Positions 51,715 through 60,382 of a stretch of 64,000 bases of DNA are shown here, piece by piece. The notes under the pieces were generated by a model. It worked only from the letters and a program-made list of their open reading frames with translations. It had not been told where the DNA came from and searched no databases. Position numbers and translations under genes: made by a program. The stretch is from Granulosicoccus sp045110515. GTDB lineage: Bacteria > Pseudomonadota > Gammaproteobacteria > Granulosicoccales > Granulosicoccaceae. Positions within the stretch are counted from its first letter, which is position 1; each line of letters opens with the position of its first letter. The stretch covers positions 47,399 to 111,398 of the forward strand of contig JBGCGD010000036.1 of assembly GCA_045110515.1 (NCBI GenBank). The letters run 5' to 3'.

Positions 51715-53101
51715 AGACCCTCTAGATCTTCGTTCTTTTTTAGAAACTGTTCGCCAACAGTCTGCTCGTGAGTGCTTAGACATTGATGAGCAACTAGATG
51801 CTCACTGGGAAGTAGCGGCCTGTACGGTAGGGTTAGAAAATAAACTAAGAGTGCCGATAATAAAATATACCGATGTAAGCGGCACAGATTTTCCGGTAGT
51901 ACACAATGTCTGCTCTTCATTGCCACGTATCGCTCGCGCAATGGGGGAGAGCGCAGAACAATTCGAACAACGTTTAAGTTCTGCTTACGACACTCTTATT
52001 CCGCCAGTGAAACAGCCCACCGGCCCTGTGCGTGATGTTGTTTTATTGGCAGACGAGTTGGATTTATACAAACTGCCCAACATCCGGTACACGGAAAGTG
52101 AAACGTCATCTTATATCAGTGCTGCTTGCCTAGTAGCTAAAGATCCAGTCTCGAATGTGTTGAATTTGAGTTTTCATCGGTTGATGATTTTAGGTAAAAA
52201 CCAATTAGCCATCTATATGACGCCGGGTGGTCATCTGCACGAAATATTTACGAAAAATCAGTTGGAAGGTCAAGACACGCCCATTGCAGCGTTTATCGGT
52301 AGCCACCCACTTTGGTCGTTTGGATGCCTTGCCGCAGGCTCATTGCAGCTAGATGAATACTCGGTGATAGGAGGACTTCTTGGTCAGCCATTAGAAGTCG
52401 TTCCTGCGTTAGAAGATGAATCATTATGGGTGCCTGCCTGGGCGGAGTTTTCATTAGAGGGTGTCATCAAACACAACGTGGATGCATTAGAAGGGCCTTA
52501 TGGCGAAGCATTTGGGTACACATCCAGGAAAGCTGAAAGACCCGTCATTGAGATAAGCAGCCTATCGCATAGAAGTAACGCATTATTTCAGGATATTGTG
52601 CCGGGTCATCTGGAACATATGATCATGACGAGCACGGCCATAAAGGTTCACTTGGATCGAACGTTAAAAGCTGAGTATCCATGGATTGGTGAAGTACATT
52701 TGCCGGCTCCCATGACCGCTTACGTGTCAGCAAAACGTACCGCGACAAGTGATGATGTAAGGACCATGATCGACAATACGTTGCGCCGCGAACGATTCAT
52801 AAAAACGATTAGCGTTTTTGATGATTCTGTAAACATTAGTAATGCCAAAGAAACTCAAAAAGCGCTCGCTATTCATATGCAAGCTCACAGAGATATGGTC
52901 ATTGTCGAAGGCTTAACCGGAAACGGGCTGGACCCGTCAGAGGTCGATGGATTGACAACTAAGTGGGGTGTCGACGCGACGGCAACTGCGGTGAAGGAGG
53001 GCAATGCCAACGCGAATGCTCTACCTGCTGAGGTATTGCAGAGAATCGATATAAATAGGATATTAAAACGAGCGCTAGATAAGGCTAATAAATCTAGCTG
53101 A
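51704..53101 (+). CDS. UbiD-family prenylated-FMN-dependent decarboxylase
   Basis: A 465-residue protein of the UbiD/Fdc1 family, which adds or removes CO2 on unsaturated or aromatic acids with prenylated FMN. The catalytic Glu pair with the family spacing is Glu263 and Glu268 (EGPYGEAFGY), and Arg159 (SFHRLM) is the expected third residue. No UbiX (cofactor-making) gene is in the window; it is presumably elsewhere. It overlaps the ligase gene by 11 bases and its stop overlaps the converging SDR gene by 8. Confidence 0.92.
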   Translation: MDCKDPLDLRSFLETVRQQSARECLDIDEQLDAHWEVAACTVGLENKLRVPIIKYTDVSGTDFPVVHNVCSSLPRIARAMGESAEQFEQRLSSAYDTLIPPVKQPTGPVRDVVLLADELDLYKLPNIRYTESETSSYISAACLVAKDPVSNVLNLSFHRLMILGKNQLAIYMTPGGHLHEIFTKNQLEGQDTPIAAFIGSHPLWSFGCLAAGSLQLDEYSVIGGLLGQPLEVVPALEDESLWVPAWAEFSLEGVIKHNVDALEGPYGEAFGYTSRKAERPVIEISSLSHRSNALFQDIVPGHLEHMIMTSTAIKVHLDRTLKAEYPWIGEVHLPAPMTAYVSAKRTATSDDVRTMIDNTLRRERFIKTISVFDDSVNISNAKETQKALAIHMQAHRDMVIVEGLTGNGLDPSEVDGLTTKWGVDATATAVKEGNANANALPAEVLQRIDINRILKRALDKANKSS

Positions 53102-53891
53102 TTGAGCGCCCGCCGTCGACGTTCAGCAAGTGCCCATTGATTGATGCAGCTCCATCGCTGACAAGAAAGCATACTGCCGCTGATATATCGTTAACAGTGA
53201 CGAGTCTCTTTTGGGGGTTATCTTCCTCCATCAAGGATCGTTGTTCCTCTATAGAAATTCCTTTAAGTTTTGCTCTTGCGCCGTGTGTTTGTTCAAACAA
53301 GCTTGTGTGTACAGTACCTGGTTGCACAGCATTGACGGTGATTCCAATTGACGCAACTTCAAGTGCAAGTGATTTAACCAGCCCTGCGACACCTGCTTTG
53401 GAAGCAGCATAAATAGCGTTGTAAGCAGCGCCGATGCTGCCAGATATTGAGCCTATGTGCACAATTCGGCCAAAACGTTGGCGCGTCATTATACGAACTG
53501 CCGCTTTTGATAGCGTAAAAGCTCCCATTAGGTTCACTTGCAAAACTTCCTCGCAGCGCTGCAGATTTGCCAAGGCAACGGGTGCAACGTAGCTGATGCC
53601 AGCCGAATTTATAACCGCATCTAAACGGCCATATTGCTTAAATGCGGTGTTCACCATAGTATTTATCGATTCGGCATCAGCCATGTCAAATTGTAGACAG
53701 GTAATGTCTTGATTAAGCGCCGCGAACGAATCTGAGAGGTCTGTTAATTCCTCAACTGTGCGCGCAGCAGCCACTATGATGTAGCCTTTTTCTGCTAAGT
53801 CGTGGCAGATTGCATAGCCAATGCCGCGACTGCCTCCGGCGATCAAAGCCACGGGTTGGGAGAGGCTGTCTGATGGTTCTTTGTGGGACAT
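53094..53891 (-). CDS. Short-chain dehydrogenase/reductase (FabG-like)
   Basis: A 265-residue SDR with the cofactor motif GGSRGIG (residues 18-24), NSAG, the catalytic Ser in IGSISG and an intact Tyr-x3-Lys (IYAASK, about 160). It should reduce or oxidise a keto/hydroxy group, possibly on the ACP-bound intermediate. It is 6 bases after the FrdA-like gene on the minus strand and converges with ubiD, overlapping its end by 8 bases. Confidence 0.92.
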   Translation of the reverse strand: MSHKEPSDSLSQPVALIAGGSRGIGYAICHDLAEKGYIIVAAARTVEELTDLSDSFAALNQDITCLQFDMADAESINTMVNTAFKQYGRLDAVINSAGISYVAPVALANLQRCEEVLQVNLMGAFTLSKAAVRIMTRQRFGRIVHIGSISGSIGAAYNAIYAASKAGVAGLVKSLALEVASIGITVNAVQPGTVHTSLFEQTHGARAKLKGISIEEQRSLMEEDNPQKRLVTVNDISAAVCFLVSDGAASINGHLLNVDGGRSIS

Positions 53892-53897
53892 AGTCTA

Positions 53898-55625
53898 CTA
53901 ACCCCAGGGAGTAATTCGAACATCACCCGGGCGATCCGTCCAACCCGTAGCCTCGCATACCCAGCGCTTCTCTAAATTCAGCTTATGCTCAGCCTTCGTG
54001 ATAAAAATATTATGGAGCCACTGTTTGTCATCGCGCTCAGGATAATCGCTTCGAACGTGGCTGCCACGGCTTTCTTGTCGGTGTTCGGCGGCGCGAGTAA
54101 TGCATTCCCCCACATCGAGCATATTGTGTAGCTCTGCTACTAACGCAATGTCGAGTGGTGTGTGAATACCCACCGAATTGCGGATATCTTCGCGGCATTG
54201 ATCAATAGCGGCTTGTGCAAGTTCTAACGATGCTTTGTCTTTCTCCACGATCAGTGTGTCCCACATCGTTTGCTGCAATTGTTTGTGTACTTGATCCACA
54301 GTCGTTACGCCGGCAAGATTGCTAAACGTTGCTAGCTTTTCAAGCGACTCGGCCGCTAGTGTTTTAATCGGTGTTTGGGATCCACCTTGTTTGGCCACCT
54401 CGGCAGCTTTCGCACCTGCTCGCCAACCGAATACTTGTGACCCGCCCAGCATCGTACCACCTAGTCGGTCAGCGCCTTGCCAGCCTGCCGCTTCTCCAAC
54501 GGCAAACAGGCCAGTGATACCAGACTGAGCATGTTCGTCTACTCGGATACCGCCATTGCTAGTATGGTGATGGTTTTGTACCTGTAACAAGTCTTGGGAT
54601 ATGTCTATGCCTTTCTCTTGCATGAATGCTGGAAATAGTTCGGGTAGAAACTGGCGCTCCGCACGAGACATATCAAGAAAAACCGGTTTAAGTTTTCCGT
54701 CTGCTCCACGAGATGATTCTGCTTTGATCGCCCTATCTAAGTGTATGGAGTGATCTCTACAACTAATTGGCCAATGACTGGATTTCTGACGGCAGACCTC
54801 TTCAACGGTGATGCCTTCTGGAAGGTAGTCTTTAAGAAACGCTTTGCCTTGATGATTGATCAGTCGATACGGTTCCTGCATTTCGTAGAGCATAACGATG
54901 CCCTGAGCTGGCCATGTTGTGGCAAGTCCCTGTTGCATGAATTCCATATTGTAAAGCTCGGCGCCAGCACGAAGCGCCATCGCGTAACCATCGCCTGTAT
55001 TTCCAGGTGGGTTAAAGCTGTGCTCGAATAATTGACCGACCCCGCCAGTGGCTATAACAACCGCGTTGGCACGGATCAGCAGGGTCTCTCCTGCATCGTT
55101 AACACCTATAGCACCACGGCAGACTCCGTCATCAACAATGAGGTCGGTCAGGTTAGCGTTTTCAACGATTTGTGTTTGTGTACCTTCAATAATGGCCTTT
55201 TGTAAAGCGACTATATTATTGGTTTTGTTATCTTGGTTTGCTGGCATGGTAGCCAGCATTCGGCTTTGAAACTTCATGCCCATGCTGCGGAGTCTTGCAA
55301 TGGCTTCTGGAGCCTCGTTGACAAAGATCTCGCATAGCGTCGGATCGGCCATTCCTAAACCGGTTTGCAGCATGTCTGCCAATACCGCTTCGGGAGGATT
55401 AAATAAGCCTCCCTTTGGTCCGATGGTTCTGATAGTCCAGAAATCGCCAACGGGGTTAGACGTCGCACCGGCACCGCGAACGCCGGGAACACCGAATTTA
55501 CCCTTTATTGCGATGATTGTCCGAGCGCCGTTTTCATGGGCAGCTAGTGTAGCCGCTGTGGCTGCACCACCACCTCCTATGATAAGTACATCGGTATCGA
55601 ACTCTTTACGGGTTTGCTTGTTCAT
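53898..55625 (-). CDS. FAD-dependent oxidoreductase, fumarate reductase flavoprotein-like
   Basis: A 575-residue flavoprotein of the SdhA/FrdA/aspartate oxidase group. It has the FAD motif VLIIGGGGAATAA (residues 12-24), the HHHTSNGGIRVDEH active-site region (about 358), GLFAVGEAAGWQGADRLGG (about 377) and the C-terminal helical domain with ESRGSHVRSDYPERDD (about 520). No iron-sulfur or membrane subunit gene is beside it, so it is unlikely to be respiratory; a double-bond oxidation or reduction in the pathway is more plausible. It overlaps the methyltransferase gene by four bases. Confidence 0.9.
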   Translation of the reverse strand: MNKQTRKEFDTDVLIIGGGGAATAATLAAHENGARTIIAIKGKFGVPGVRGAGATSNPVGDFWTIRTIGPKGGLFNPPEAVLADMLQTGLGMADPTLCEIFVNEAPEAIARLRSMGMKFQSRMLATMPANQDNKTNNIVALQKAIIEGTQTQIVENANLTDLIVDDGVCRGAIGVNDAGETLLIRANAVVIATGGVGQLFEHSFNPPGNTGDGYAMALRAGAELYNMEFMQQGLATTWPAQGIVMLYEMQEPYRLINHQGKAFLKDYLPEGITVEEVCRQKSSHWPISCRDHSIHLDRAIKAESSRGADGKLKPVFLDMSRAERQFLPELFPAFMQEKGIDISQDLLQVQNHHHTSNGGIRVDEHAQSGITGLFAVGEAAGWQGADRLGGTMLGGSQVFGWRAGAKAAEVAKQGGSQTPIKTLAAESLEKLATFSNLAGVTTVDQVHKQLQQTMWDTLIVEKDKASLELAQAAIDQCREDIRNSVGIHTPLDIALVAELHNMLDVGECITRAAEHRQESRGSHVRSDYPERDDKQWLHNIFITKAEHKLNLEKRWVCEATGWTDRPGDVRITPWG

Positions 55626-56830
55626 ACGCGCGCCACGATGACGGCAGCGTATTGCTCAGTAAAGTAGCTGTTGCTGGCGGGCTCGTCAGGCCATACCTCG
55701 CAGACAGAATACTCAGCAAGTTCGAATGCTCTTAACCAATTATTGGCGGTTAAATAGGCATGTTCCGGACGGTATTCCGGGTGACGAATAGCGGCGGTCC
55801 GATGATAGCTGGATAGATTCAAGACGATTTCACGCGGTGCCATATCACTGGGGTGTCGTCGAAGTCGTTCGGAGAACACGATAGTGCCTCCAGGTCGCAA
55901 TGCGCGCTTACACTCGTTTAAAAAATCGACGGTATGCATGGCTATGTGCGCAGCATTCACACCATAAATCAGGTCTGTGCTATTGGCTTCTATTCTCTGT
56001 GCTGACCAATCTTTGTTGATATTAAGCAAGCGCCAGTCGCAGTTAATGTCATCGTAACGATCTTTAAACTCACGCCGTGTATTTAAAATAAAAGGCATAC
56101 TGACATCGGTGAAAACGTAGCGCTCTATAGAGTCTGATTTTCCGCTTTCGCGAAGGTAGTCTAGATTGTTACGCATGCCGTTACCGGTGCCACCACCAAC
56201 TTCCAAAATGGTGCCACCGTCGAAAAGCATCTCAACAGCTTTAGCACCCATAATTCCATGGATATCCTGCAGAGGGTCAGTGTTAGTTGCCCGGTTCCAT
56301 GTCTCTTTGTGTTCTTTTTCTTGTCCGGTAAGAACCCTATCCATAAACTCGTGATCTTGACCTAGCGCCTTGGTAAAGTGTTCGCGACCAAATTCAAGAA
56401 ACTCTAAAGGGGCTACATATTCCGCGCCCAGTTGTTCCATCGTTTTGTAGAGTGTTGTTAGTTCATCAGATCTATCGACAGGTTCCCGGATTGGGCGATA
56501 ACGTTTGCATTCTTGTGTATCGTCAATGCAGGCGATGAAGTCGTGTCTGTCAGATAGACGCTTTAGCATTGCATTCAATGCAATCCATGCGCTATCCGAA
56601 TAACTAAGTGCAGCAGCTAGGGTTCTCGGAGCCGAATATTGTTCTAGAAGTTCGTGAAAGTTGAGTTCTTTGTACAGACTAATGAGGTGAATATCGACGG
56701 CTTGTTCAAGTACCTCGGTTCCCACTTTATGTTCGGGTTTAAAAAGCCAGTCTTTAACCCAGCTATTAAATTTAGTTGCCTCTATGTGAAAGGGATTCCT
56801 TTCTGTCATCTCTTTTGTTTCCTGATTCAC
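55622..56830 (-). CDS. SAM-dependent methyltransferase
   Basis: A 402-residue protein. The C-terminal half carries a class I methyltransferase fold with motif I LEVGGGTGNG (about residue 210) and ALRPGGTIVFSER (about 310). The N-terminal 190 residues are helical with no motif I know, an arrangement like the C-methyltransferase regions of polyketide synthases. The start is GTG 56830, overlapping the hydrolase stop (GTGA); ATG 56809 preceded by AGGA is an alternative. It could methylate carbon, oxygen or nitrogen of the cluster's product. Confidence 0.87.
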   Translation of the reverse strand: MNQETKEMTERNPFHIEATKFNSWVKDWLFKPEHKVGTEVLEQAVDIHLISLYKELNFHELLEQYSAPRTLAAALSYSDSAWIALNAMLKRLSDRHDFIACIDDTQECKRYRPIREPVDRSDELTTLYKTMEQLGAEYVAPLEFLEFGREHFTKALGQDHEFMDRVLTGQEKEHKETWNRATNTDPLQDIHGIMGAKAVEMLFDGGTILEVGGGTGNGMRNNLDYLRESGKSDSIERYVFTDVSMPFILNTRREFKDRYDDINCDWRLLNINKDWSAQRIEANSTDLIYGVNAAHIAMHTVDFLNECKRALRPGGTIVFSERLRRHPSDMAPREIVLNLSSYHRTAAIRHPEYRPEHAYLTANNWLRAFELAEYSVCEVWPDEPASNSYFTEQYAAVIVARV

Positions 56831-57645
56831 GTCTTTTTATTAGCGTGTTTTAGTATCCAATCACTTAGATGATCGACAAGATCATCGCAAGCATCGAACT
56901 GTATACCGTGCATCCCGGGCAGTTCGATCAGCATTTTCGGAGCCCCGGTGAACCTTTCGACAACTTTACGGGTAGCGTCGTTGTCCACAACAGTATCATT
57001 GCTTGCTAGTGCCACCAGCAGTGGGGTTTTTAGGCGCAGGACTTTCATCCAGACCGCCTGAGAAAACTCTGCCATCGTCTGGTTGAAACGAGTGGAAACA
57101 AGCCTGAGTCGTAGAGGGTCCGGTTCAATTAAGTCACGAAAATAAGGGCCGTCGGTGAAGCATTCTATCGGAATCAAGGGACGTTGATCCGCGTTCGGTG
57201 AATCACCTAGGGTGAGAGTTTGTTCTTTGATTAAAGCAGAAGGGAACAGTGAGGGCGCGATCAAAGCCAAACTGAGAACATGGTTGTCTTTGGTGGCCAA
57301 ATAATTGACCCAATAGTTGGCGCCCCAGCAAAAACCACAGGCGTGAATAGGTAGCCTTTTCGACGAACACCATTCCAGCACCGCGTCTAAGTCATCAAAC
57401 AATGCTCCCGAGGAGGGGACATCACCTTTTGCCTCGTGATTTTCGCCAGCTCCTCGCCGATCCATCGCAACGCAACTAATTCCACTATTTTGGAGTCCAG
57501 CACACACTTTATCCAACCATCCCGAGTGACTGACCACCCCGTGTTGTAAAATAGCTAGGGCCTTGGGAGTTGAAGCCGCCCAATACCGACAATGCAATGA
57601 GTACCCATCCGCAGAGTCTATCGATACCGAGGTGTATTTATGCAT
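56827..57645 (-). CDS. Alpha/beta hydrolase with Cys nucleophile
   Basis: A 272-residue alpha/beta hydrolase of the serine-aminopeptidase-like (S33/Hydrolase_4) type: LQHGVVSHSGW near the oxyanion loop, AMDRRGAGEN, and the nucleophile elbow GFCWGA with Cys106 where Ser is usual. The acid is likely in ASNDTVVDN (about 218) and the base in GMHGIQ (about 248). Cys nucleophiles occur in dienelactone hydrolases and in some thioesterases, which would fit release of a carrier-bound product. It is first of the four-gene minus-strand operon. Confidence 0.88.
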   Translation of the reverse strand: MHKYTSVSIDSADGYSLHCRYWAASTPKALAILQHGVVSHSGWLDKVCAGLQNSGISCVAMDRRGAGENHEAKGDVPSSGALFDDLDAVLEWCSSKRLPIHACGFCWGANYWVNYLATKDNHVLSLALIAPSLFPSALIKEQTLTLGDSPNADQRPLIPIECFTDGPYFRDLIEPDPLRLRLVSTRFNQTMAEFSQAVWMKVLRLKTPLLVALASNDTVVDNDATRKVVERFTGAPKMLIELPGMHGIQFDACDDLVDHLSDWILKHANKKT

Positions 57646-57675
57646 GAGAATGTGTCAGGAGAATTAGACCGGGTG

Positions 57676-57692
57676 CTTTTTTGTGCAAAAAG
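57676..57692. promoter_or_regulatory. Inverted repeat between divergent hydrolase and GNAT genes
   Basis: CTTTTT (57676-57681) and AAAAAG (57687-57692) flank TGTGC in the 138-base divergent gap. It may be a regulator site for both transcripts. No regulator gene lies in the cluster, and the promoter boxes are not clear. Confidence 0.3.
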
Positions 57693-57783
57693 GATTAGCG
57701 ACGTTTTTCAATGAATTATTTTTGTTTGTGTAGTATCGAATAGCAATGTAGATGATCGGATATCTTCACTATCGTGAGATAAC

Positions 57784-58887
57784 ATGTCTGTAAACAAACC
57801 TACCGTATTAGCACCCGCAAGCGAATCCGCGAAGTTGCCGGGCTATTCGGTGCGCGTTGAAAACTACATGCCAGACAATGACACAGAATCCTGGCTGATG
57901 CTTGGACTGTCTCACAAAGACATTCACAGTGCTCATCGCCGTACCCAGTGGATGTATGAGAATAATCCAGCTGGGCGCGCAGTAATCTGCACCATTAGGC
58001 ACAATGAATCCGAAAAAGAAATCGGTATGTTAGCGCTGTCCAAACGACAGATTAAGACGCGTAGCGGAATTCACAGTTCTGGCATTTTTTGTGATCTTGT
58101 AACCGATCGATCTCACAGAACGTTAGGCCCTGCCATAAAACTGATGCAAGAGGCCCTAAATAATGCGAAATCGCATAGTCTCAGACGGATATACGGGTGG
58201 CCTAACGAAAAGTCCGTTGTGCTGTTCAAACGCCTCCCGAGCGCCAAATTGGGGCGAGTCGACATATACAGACGGTATTTTAACTGGAGCAGCATCTTCT
58301 CAGACCACTTGCCCCGTTTACCCGCGCAGGTGTTAGGTGCCGTGTTCAAATTCGCTGACAACACATTGCAGTGGGTTTTGGAGCAAGTTAACAGGCAGCT
58401 TTATCAGGTTCGTGAAATTAGCGAGTTCGATCAACATTTTGATGCCTTGTGGTCCACTGCCTCTGAACGATACGAAGAAATCGGTGTGCGTAACGCTGAA
58501 TTTCTTAATTGGCGTTTCTGTCAAAATACTGAAGATGATCATCGTATTCTTGCCATCTACTCTCGAAAAACGAAAAAACTGACAGGGTATATCGTTTACC
58601 GAGAACTAAACGAAACATCGGTGGAGATTAGTGATTTTCTAGCAATAGACAGCCGTTTTGCAGAACGGGCGCTGTTACGAGCATCAAGCTCTTACATTCG
58701 AAATAAGGGTTACCAAAAAATTTCTGTTCACTTTACAGGCAACTCGTCAACAGCCCGTAATTTGTGGACCTGTGGGTTTATTAAGGTAGGTAGTCAAACA
58801 TCCGTTCATTTTCACTTCTCCGATGGAGATGATCTTGTGAAGCCCCCCCATACGCATGTTACGCAAGCTGACCATGACGTTGGCTAG
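57784..58887 (+). CDS. GNAT-like acyltransferase, probably two domains
   Basis: A 367-residue protein. Residues about 20-190 have the layout of a GNAT N-acyltransferase (GMLALSKR, SGIFCDLVTDRSHRTLGPAIKLMQ, then a YGWPNE turn), and the second half (about 200-345) looks like a second, more diverged copy ending in GFIKVGSQ. GNAT enzymes acylate amines from acyl-CoA or acyl-ACP; double forms of this sort also occur near surface-polymer genes. It reads away from the hydrolase operon and is 205 bases before the P450 gene. It could add an acyl group in this pathway, but that is a guess. Confidence 0.7.
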   Translation: MSVNKPTVLAPASESAKLPGYSVRVENYMPDNDTESWLMLGLSHKDIHSAHRRTQWMYENNPAGRAVICTIRHNESEKEIGMLALSKRQIKTRSGIHSSGIFCDLVTDRSHRTLGPAIKLMQEALNNAKSHSLRRIYGWPNEKSVVLFKRLPSAKLGRVDIYRRYFNWSSIFSDHLPRLPAQVLGAVFKFADNTLQWVLEQVNRQLYQVREISEFDQHFDALWSTASERYEEIGVRNAEFLNWRFCQNTEDDHRILAIYSRKTKKLTGYIVYRELNETSVEISDFLAIDSRFAERALLRASSSYIRNKGYQKISVHFTGNSSTARNLWTCGFIKVGSQTSVHFHFSDGDDLVKPPHTHVTQADHDVG

Positions 58888-59092
58888 CAGCTCTTTGCAA
58901 GGCTTTTTACTCTCAACACTTGCATATAGGGGTTTGTCTGCCAGAAATTAGCCCCTAAATGCGGTACACGATCCATAGAATTCTGCTGTTTATTTGGGGC
59001 TCTGTGTAGAGCGGTATTGAGATAAGATCACAGCTGTAAGAGAAGACTAGTAAATGGCAAACCCCGTGTGCTGGGTTGAGGAGGGCATGTCA

Positions 59093-60382
59093 ATGAGTAG
59101 CGTTGAAAGTGAGTCGTACCATAAAATTAGAATACCGGCCCGGAACCCTCCCAGTGGATGTCCCATCGACCACGACTTTTCAACGTTTACGCCATCCTAC
59201 CTAGAAAATCCGTATCCCGAGCTTGCTCGGCTTCGTGAAAAAAATCCGGTTTTTTATTCTGAAAAACTTGGGTATCTGGTTGTGACTCGTATGGAAGATC
59301 TACAAACGGTTTTCCGTGATCACGAAGTCTACTCATCTGAGAATGTTCAAGATCCGGTATTTCCCGTGTGTGAACGAGCGGCGGCAGTTCTAGGTGCAGA
59401 AGATTTTAATCCGGTAGCTGTTATGTCTAACCGACAGCAACCGGATCACACACGAATTAAAAAATACACCATGGATGGTTTTTCCGGACGCCGTATGAAG
59501 GTTCTTGAACCTTACATCAGACGTCGCAGCCAGGAATTAGTTGACGCCATGAAGGAGAAGGGTGGGCCGTGTGAGTTTGTGAGTGCTTTCGGTCACCCAT
59601 TACCGGGTCAGATCATTTTCCGGTTCATTGGTTTCGACGAAGCCGATGACGATCTGCTGATTAGCTGGACGTCAAATCGCTTAGCATTCACCTGGGGAAA
59701 TCCCGACGATGATGAACAAGTCGATATTGCCGAAAACATGTTGCGGTACTGGCGATATTGCCGCGAGTTTGTGGCTAAAAGATACAAGGAGCGGGCAGAC
59801 GATTTCACCTCAGAGCTGCTCAACGCCCACGATGCAGATCCAGACGATCTCGCCTATCGTGAAGTCGAATCTATAGTCTACGGCTTGTCGTTCGCCGGTC
59901 ATGAAATTGTTAGTAACTACTTAAGCAACGCATTGTTGTGTATTTTGCCCCGACGTGAAGACTGGACGGCTATATGTGAAGACGCAAGCCTAATTCCCAA
60001 TGCCTTAGAGGAGGTTCTACGTTTTGAATCGCCACAAACCAGCTGGCGACGAATAACCAATGTAGACACGTCGATAGCTGGTGTGAGTATTCCAGCCGGT
60101 ACGCAAGTTTTTTTAAGTTTGGGTGCGGGTAATCATCAACCCTCATTATTCGACTCGCCTGACACGTTCGATATACGTCGAAAAAACGCCAGAAAACATA
60201 TCTCATTCGGACAGGGAATTCATTTTTGTTTGGGGGCGCGATTAGCCCGTCTGGAAGCTGAAATAGCGTTAGAGACACTGGCGAAGAACTTGCCGAGTTT
60301 AGATTTGGTTGCAAACCAAACATTGGAGTATTCGCCTAATATTACTTTTAGGGGTCCTAGAGAATTACTTGTTGCCTGGTAG
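59093..60382 (+). CDS. Cytochrome P450
   Basis: A 429-residue bacterial class I-type P450. I chose ATG 59093 because GAGGAGGG (59078-59085) lies seven bases before it; ATGs at 59054 and 59087 are in frame. The heme loop FGQGIHFCLGARLARLE has Cys379, and LEEVLR supplies ExxR. The I-helix reads FAGHEIVSN, with Ile272 replacing the Thr that normally helps oxygen activation. No ferredoxin gene is attached. It is the last gene of the cluster on this side and could hydroxylate or couple the product, or use peroxide. Confidence 0.93.
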   Translation: MSSVESESYHKIRIPARNPPSGCPIDHDFSTFTPSYLENPYPELARLREKNPVFYSEKLGYLVVTRMEDLQTVFRDHEVYSSENVQDPVFPVCERAAAVLGAEDFNPVAVMSNRQQPDHTRIKKYTMDGFSGRRMKVLEPYIRRRSQELVDAMKEKGGPCEFVSAFGHPLPGQIIFRFIGFDEADDDLLISWTSNRLAFTWGNPDDDEQVDIAENMLRYWRYCREFVAKRYKERADDFTSELLNAHDADPDDLAYREVESIVYGLSFAGHEIVSNYLSNALLCILPRREDWTAICEDASLIPNALEEVLRFESPQTSWRRITNVDTSIAGVSIPAGTQVFLSLGAGNHQPSLFDSPDTFDIRRKNARKHISFGQGIHFCLGARLARLEAEIALETLAKNLPSLDLVANQTLEYSPNITFRGPRELLVAW

